From the NCBI GenBank assembly GCA_946699065.1, contig CAMPDV010000012.1:186001-250000 (forward strand): a DNA stretch of 64,000 nucleotides, read 5' to 3'. The notes beneath the pieces are model-generated. The model had not been told where the DNA came from, did no database searches, and worked only from the letters and a program-made list of their open reading frames with translations. Both the position numbers and the translations under genes were made by a program. Each line of letters begins with the position of its first letter. Position 1 is the first letter of the stretch. The DNA is from Loxodes magnus. Taxonomy: Eukaryota; Ciliophora; Karyorelictea; Loxodida; Loxodidae. Positions 62,470 through 64,000 of the stretch are shown in pieces.

Positions 62470-64000
62470 TTTTATTCATTTAAAACTTCCATTAAGCCGG
62501 AAGCCAAAAAGTTTTTTAATGATTTAATTTAGATTAAAACTATTTTATAAATGCAAAAATATATTATTTTAATATATAATAAGAAATTTAAGAATTTTAT
62601 AATATATGAAAAGAATCTGATCATGATGTAAAATTGATTATTATTATTTTTATTTGCTTTATAATTTCTTTGTTTAAATTTATTATCTATAAATACATTT
62701 TTTATAATGCAAAGGCTTTAAAATTCTAGTCTTCAATTTTTTAATTTTTATATATATTTGAAAGTATGATAACCAATTGCTATAATATAATTAGAAAGAA
62801 ATTCTCTTCATTAAAAGTATAAATATTACTTATCAACTTGATAGAGTTTTTAATTGATTGCAAAATAGATTTTTATAATAAGTTTTGTTGAAAATGTTTA
62901 AAAAATAAATTTTAATAGAAAGGGATATTTTAAACTAAAAATAAGAAGGGATTTATACTCTATTGATATAATTTATTTTATAAATAAATAAATTTTCCTT
63001 ATGTACCTATTTTAAGTAAAAAATAGCATTTTCCAGTCTGTTAAACCTAGAATTAGAAAACTTTGATTTTAATTATAATTAGTACAATTGCATTAGTTAT
63101 TAAATACTAATTATTACTAATTATTTTTCTATGAAATTTAATCTATAAAAATAATAAATATAAGATACGTAAATAAATTATAAATAGTATTATAATAATA
63201 TTATTTTCACTAATAATTAATAACTATAAATGAGTAAGTTTTTATAAAATTTAATAACCAGAAATATTTTAATTAAAATATTTAAATAATATTAAATTTT
63301 AAATAAGCAAGAATAATATTCAAATTTACTTCATTTATATTTTATTAATAGACATTTATCAAAAAGTTTAATTTTATTTATTTATTGTTCTTAGACAATC
63401 TTTAACTCTCCTTTTAATAAAAAATGCTCCTAGTTTCATATTTTTTTATTTATAGGCATATTTGAATCAATAAAATTAAAAAATAAATATATTTTTAATT
63501 CAAAATTTTAATTAATTTTGCTACTTTACTTAACATTAAAAGTTAGAATCTTAATATTGATATAAATTAAATTATTTTTAAAAATATTTAGTGGGATTTC
63601 ATATTAAGTTTAGAAAAAGAATTAGAAAATAAAAAATTAAATTATTTTTACTTATTTATTCAAATATTTAATAGTTTCCATTAAGAAGAAGTTAAAATTT
63701 GAGATTATAAAATAACTAGTACTTGTACCATATATATATCCATAATCGATGAAAAATAGTAAAAATAAACTATTTTCGAATAGGCTGATTATAAAAATCT
63801 GAGATTTAGAGAATTTTTTAACATTTTTAACACTTTTAATTTTTTATATTTTGAAATTGAAAATTTCTAAGAATAATTATTTTTTTGTTGAATTTATTTA
63901 TTTAAAAAGTCAATCTATCTAGATTTGTAAGATTTTATATATTCTTTAATATTTATCTTTTTCTCAAATATTGTTAAATATAAAATTTTAAATTATAATT
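62470..64000. other. A+T-rich region after unit 3 cargo
   Basis: It is collinear with 9855-11386 and runs off the window. No gene, RNA or repeat is recognised. Confidence 0.5.

Noticed and set aside
1..64000. Ordinary TGA-stop ciliate code (Tetrahymena/Paramecium type) with pseudogenised WD40 genes
   Set aside because: In-frame TGAs sit at Trp positions, alternate with TGG between copies, and no TAG is found at those positions, while the frames are otherwise intact. Random decay would give both TGA and TAG.
1..64000. Telomere repeats, chromosome-breakage sites, CRISPR arrays, rRNA or tRNA genes
   Set aside because: None recognised on either strand by eye.

Overview
The window reads as nuclear DNA of a ciliate with an unusual genetic code. 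It is very A+T-rich and almost nothing long translates under the standard code. When TAA and TAG are read as Gln and TGA as Trp, five WD40 genes become complete reading frames, and a non-LTR retrotransposon shows its endonuclease and reverse-transcriptase motifs. Copies of the same gene swap CAA/TAA at one Gln and TGG/TGA at one Trp. The WD40 genes also carry a 21-22 nt intron. Together these point to a ciliate without a dedicated stop codon, of the karyorelict or Condylostoma type. The species is not identified, and the window alone cannot say whether this is micronuclear or macronuclear DNA.

Layout: three related units follow head to tail. Unit 1 is about 3.28-16.06 kb, unit 2 about 23.68-44.69 kb, and unit 3 starts near 56.13 kb and runs off the end. 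Each complete unit has two long inverted arms with an outward-facing WD40 gene in each arm: 5421-6363(-) with 13891-14955(+), and 25465-26548(-) with 42310-43393(+). Unit 3 shows only its left gene, 57913-58984(-). Between the arms is cargo. Units 1 and 3 share one unidentified coding region (7716-9854 and 60331-62469). Unit 2 keeps only the first 1.8 kb of it and then holds about 11.6 kb of different, partly decayed coding-like DNA on both strands (29.4-41.0 kb).

Outside the arms lie copies of one LINE-like retrotransposon. Minus-strand copies flank the left arms (1-2975, 22349-23375, 49808-55821), and 5'-truncated plus-strand copies follow the right arms (17690-20390, 46290-49045). Left arms also carry a 0.5-kb SINE-like module, present once more inside unit 2, and an AATTAATAA-type tandem repeat that is expanded to a 72-bp period array only in unit 1.

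Confidence is high for the WD40 genes, the retrotransposon domains, the repeat architecture and the codon reassignment. It is low for the cargo genes, because in this code every frame of A+T-rich DNA is open. There I relied on G-first codon periodicity and frame persistence, and I name no function.
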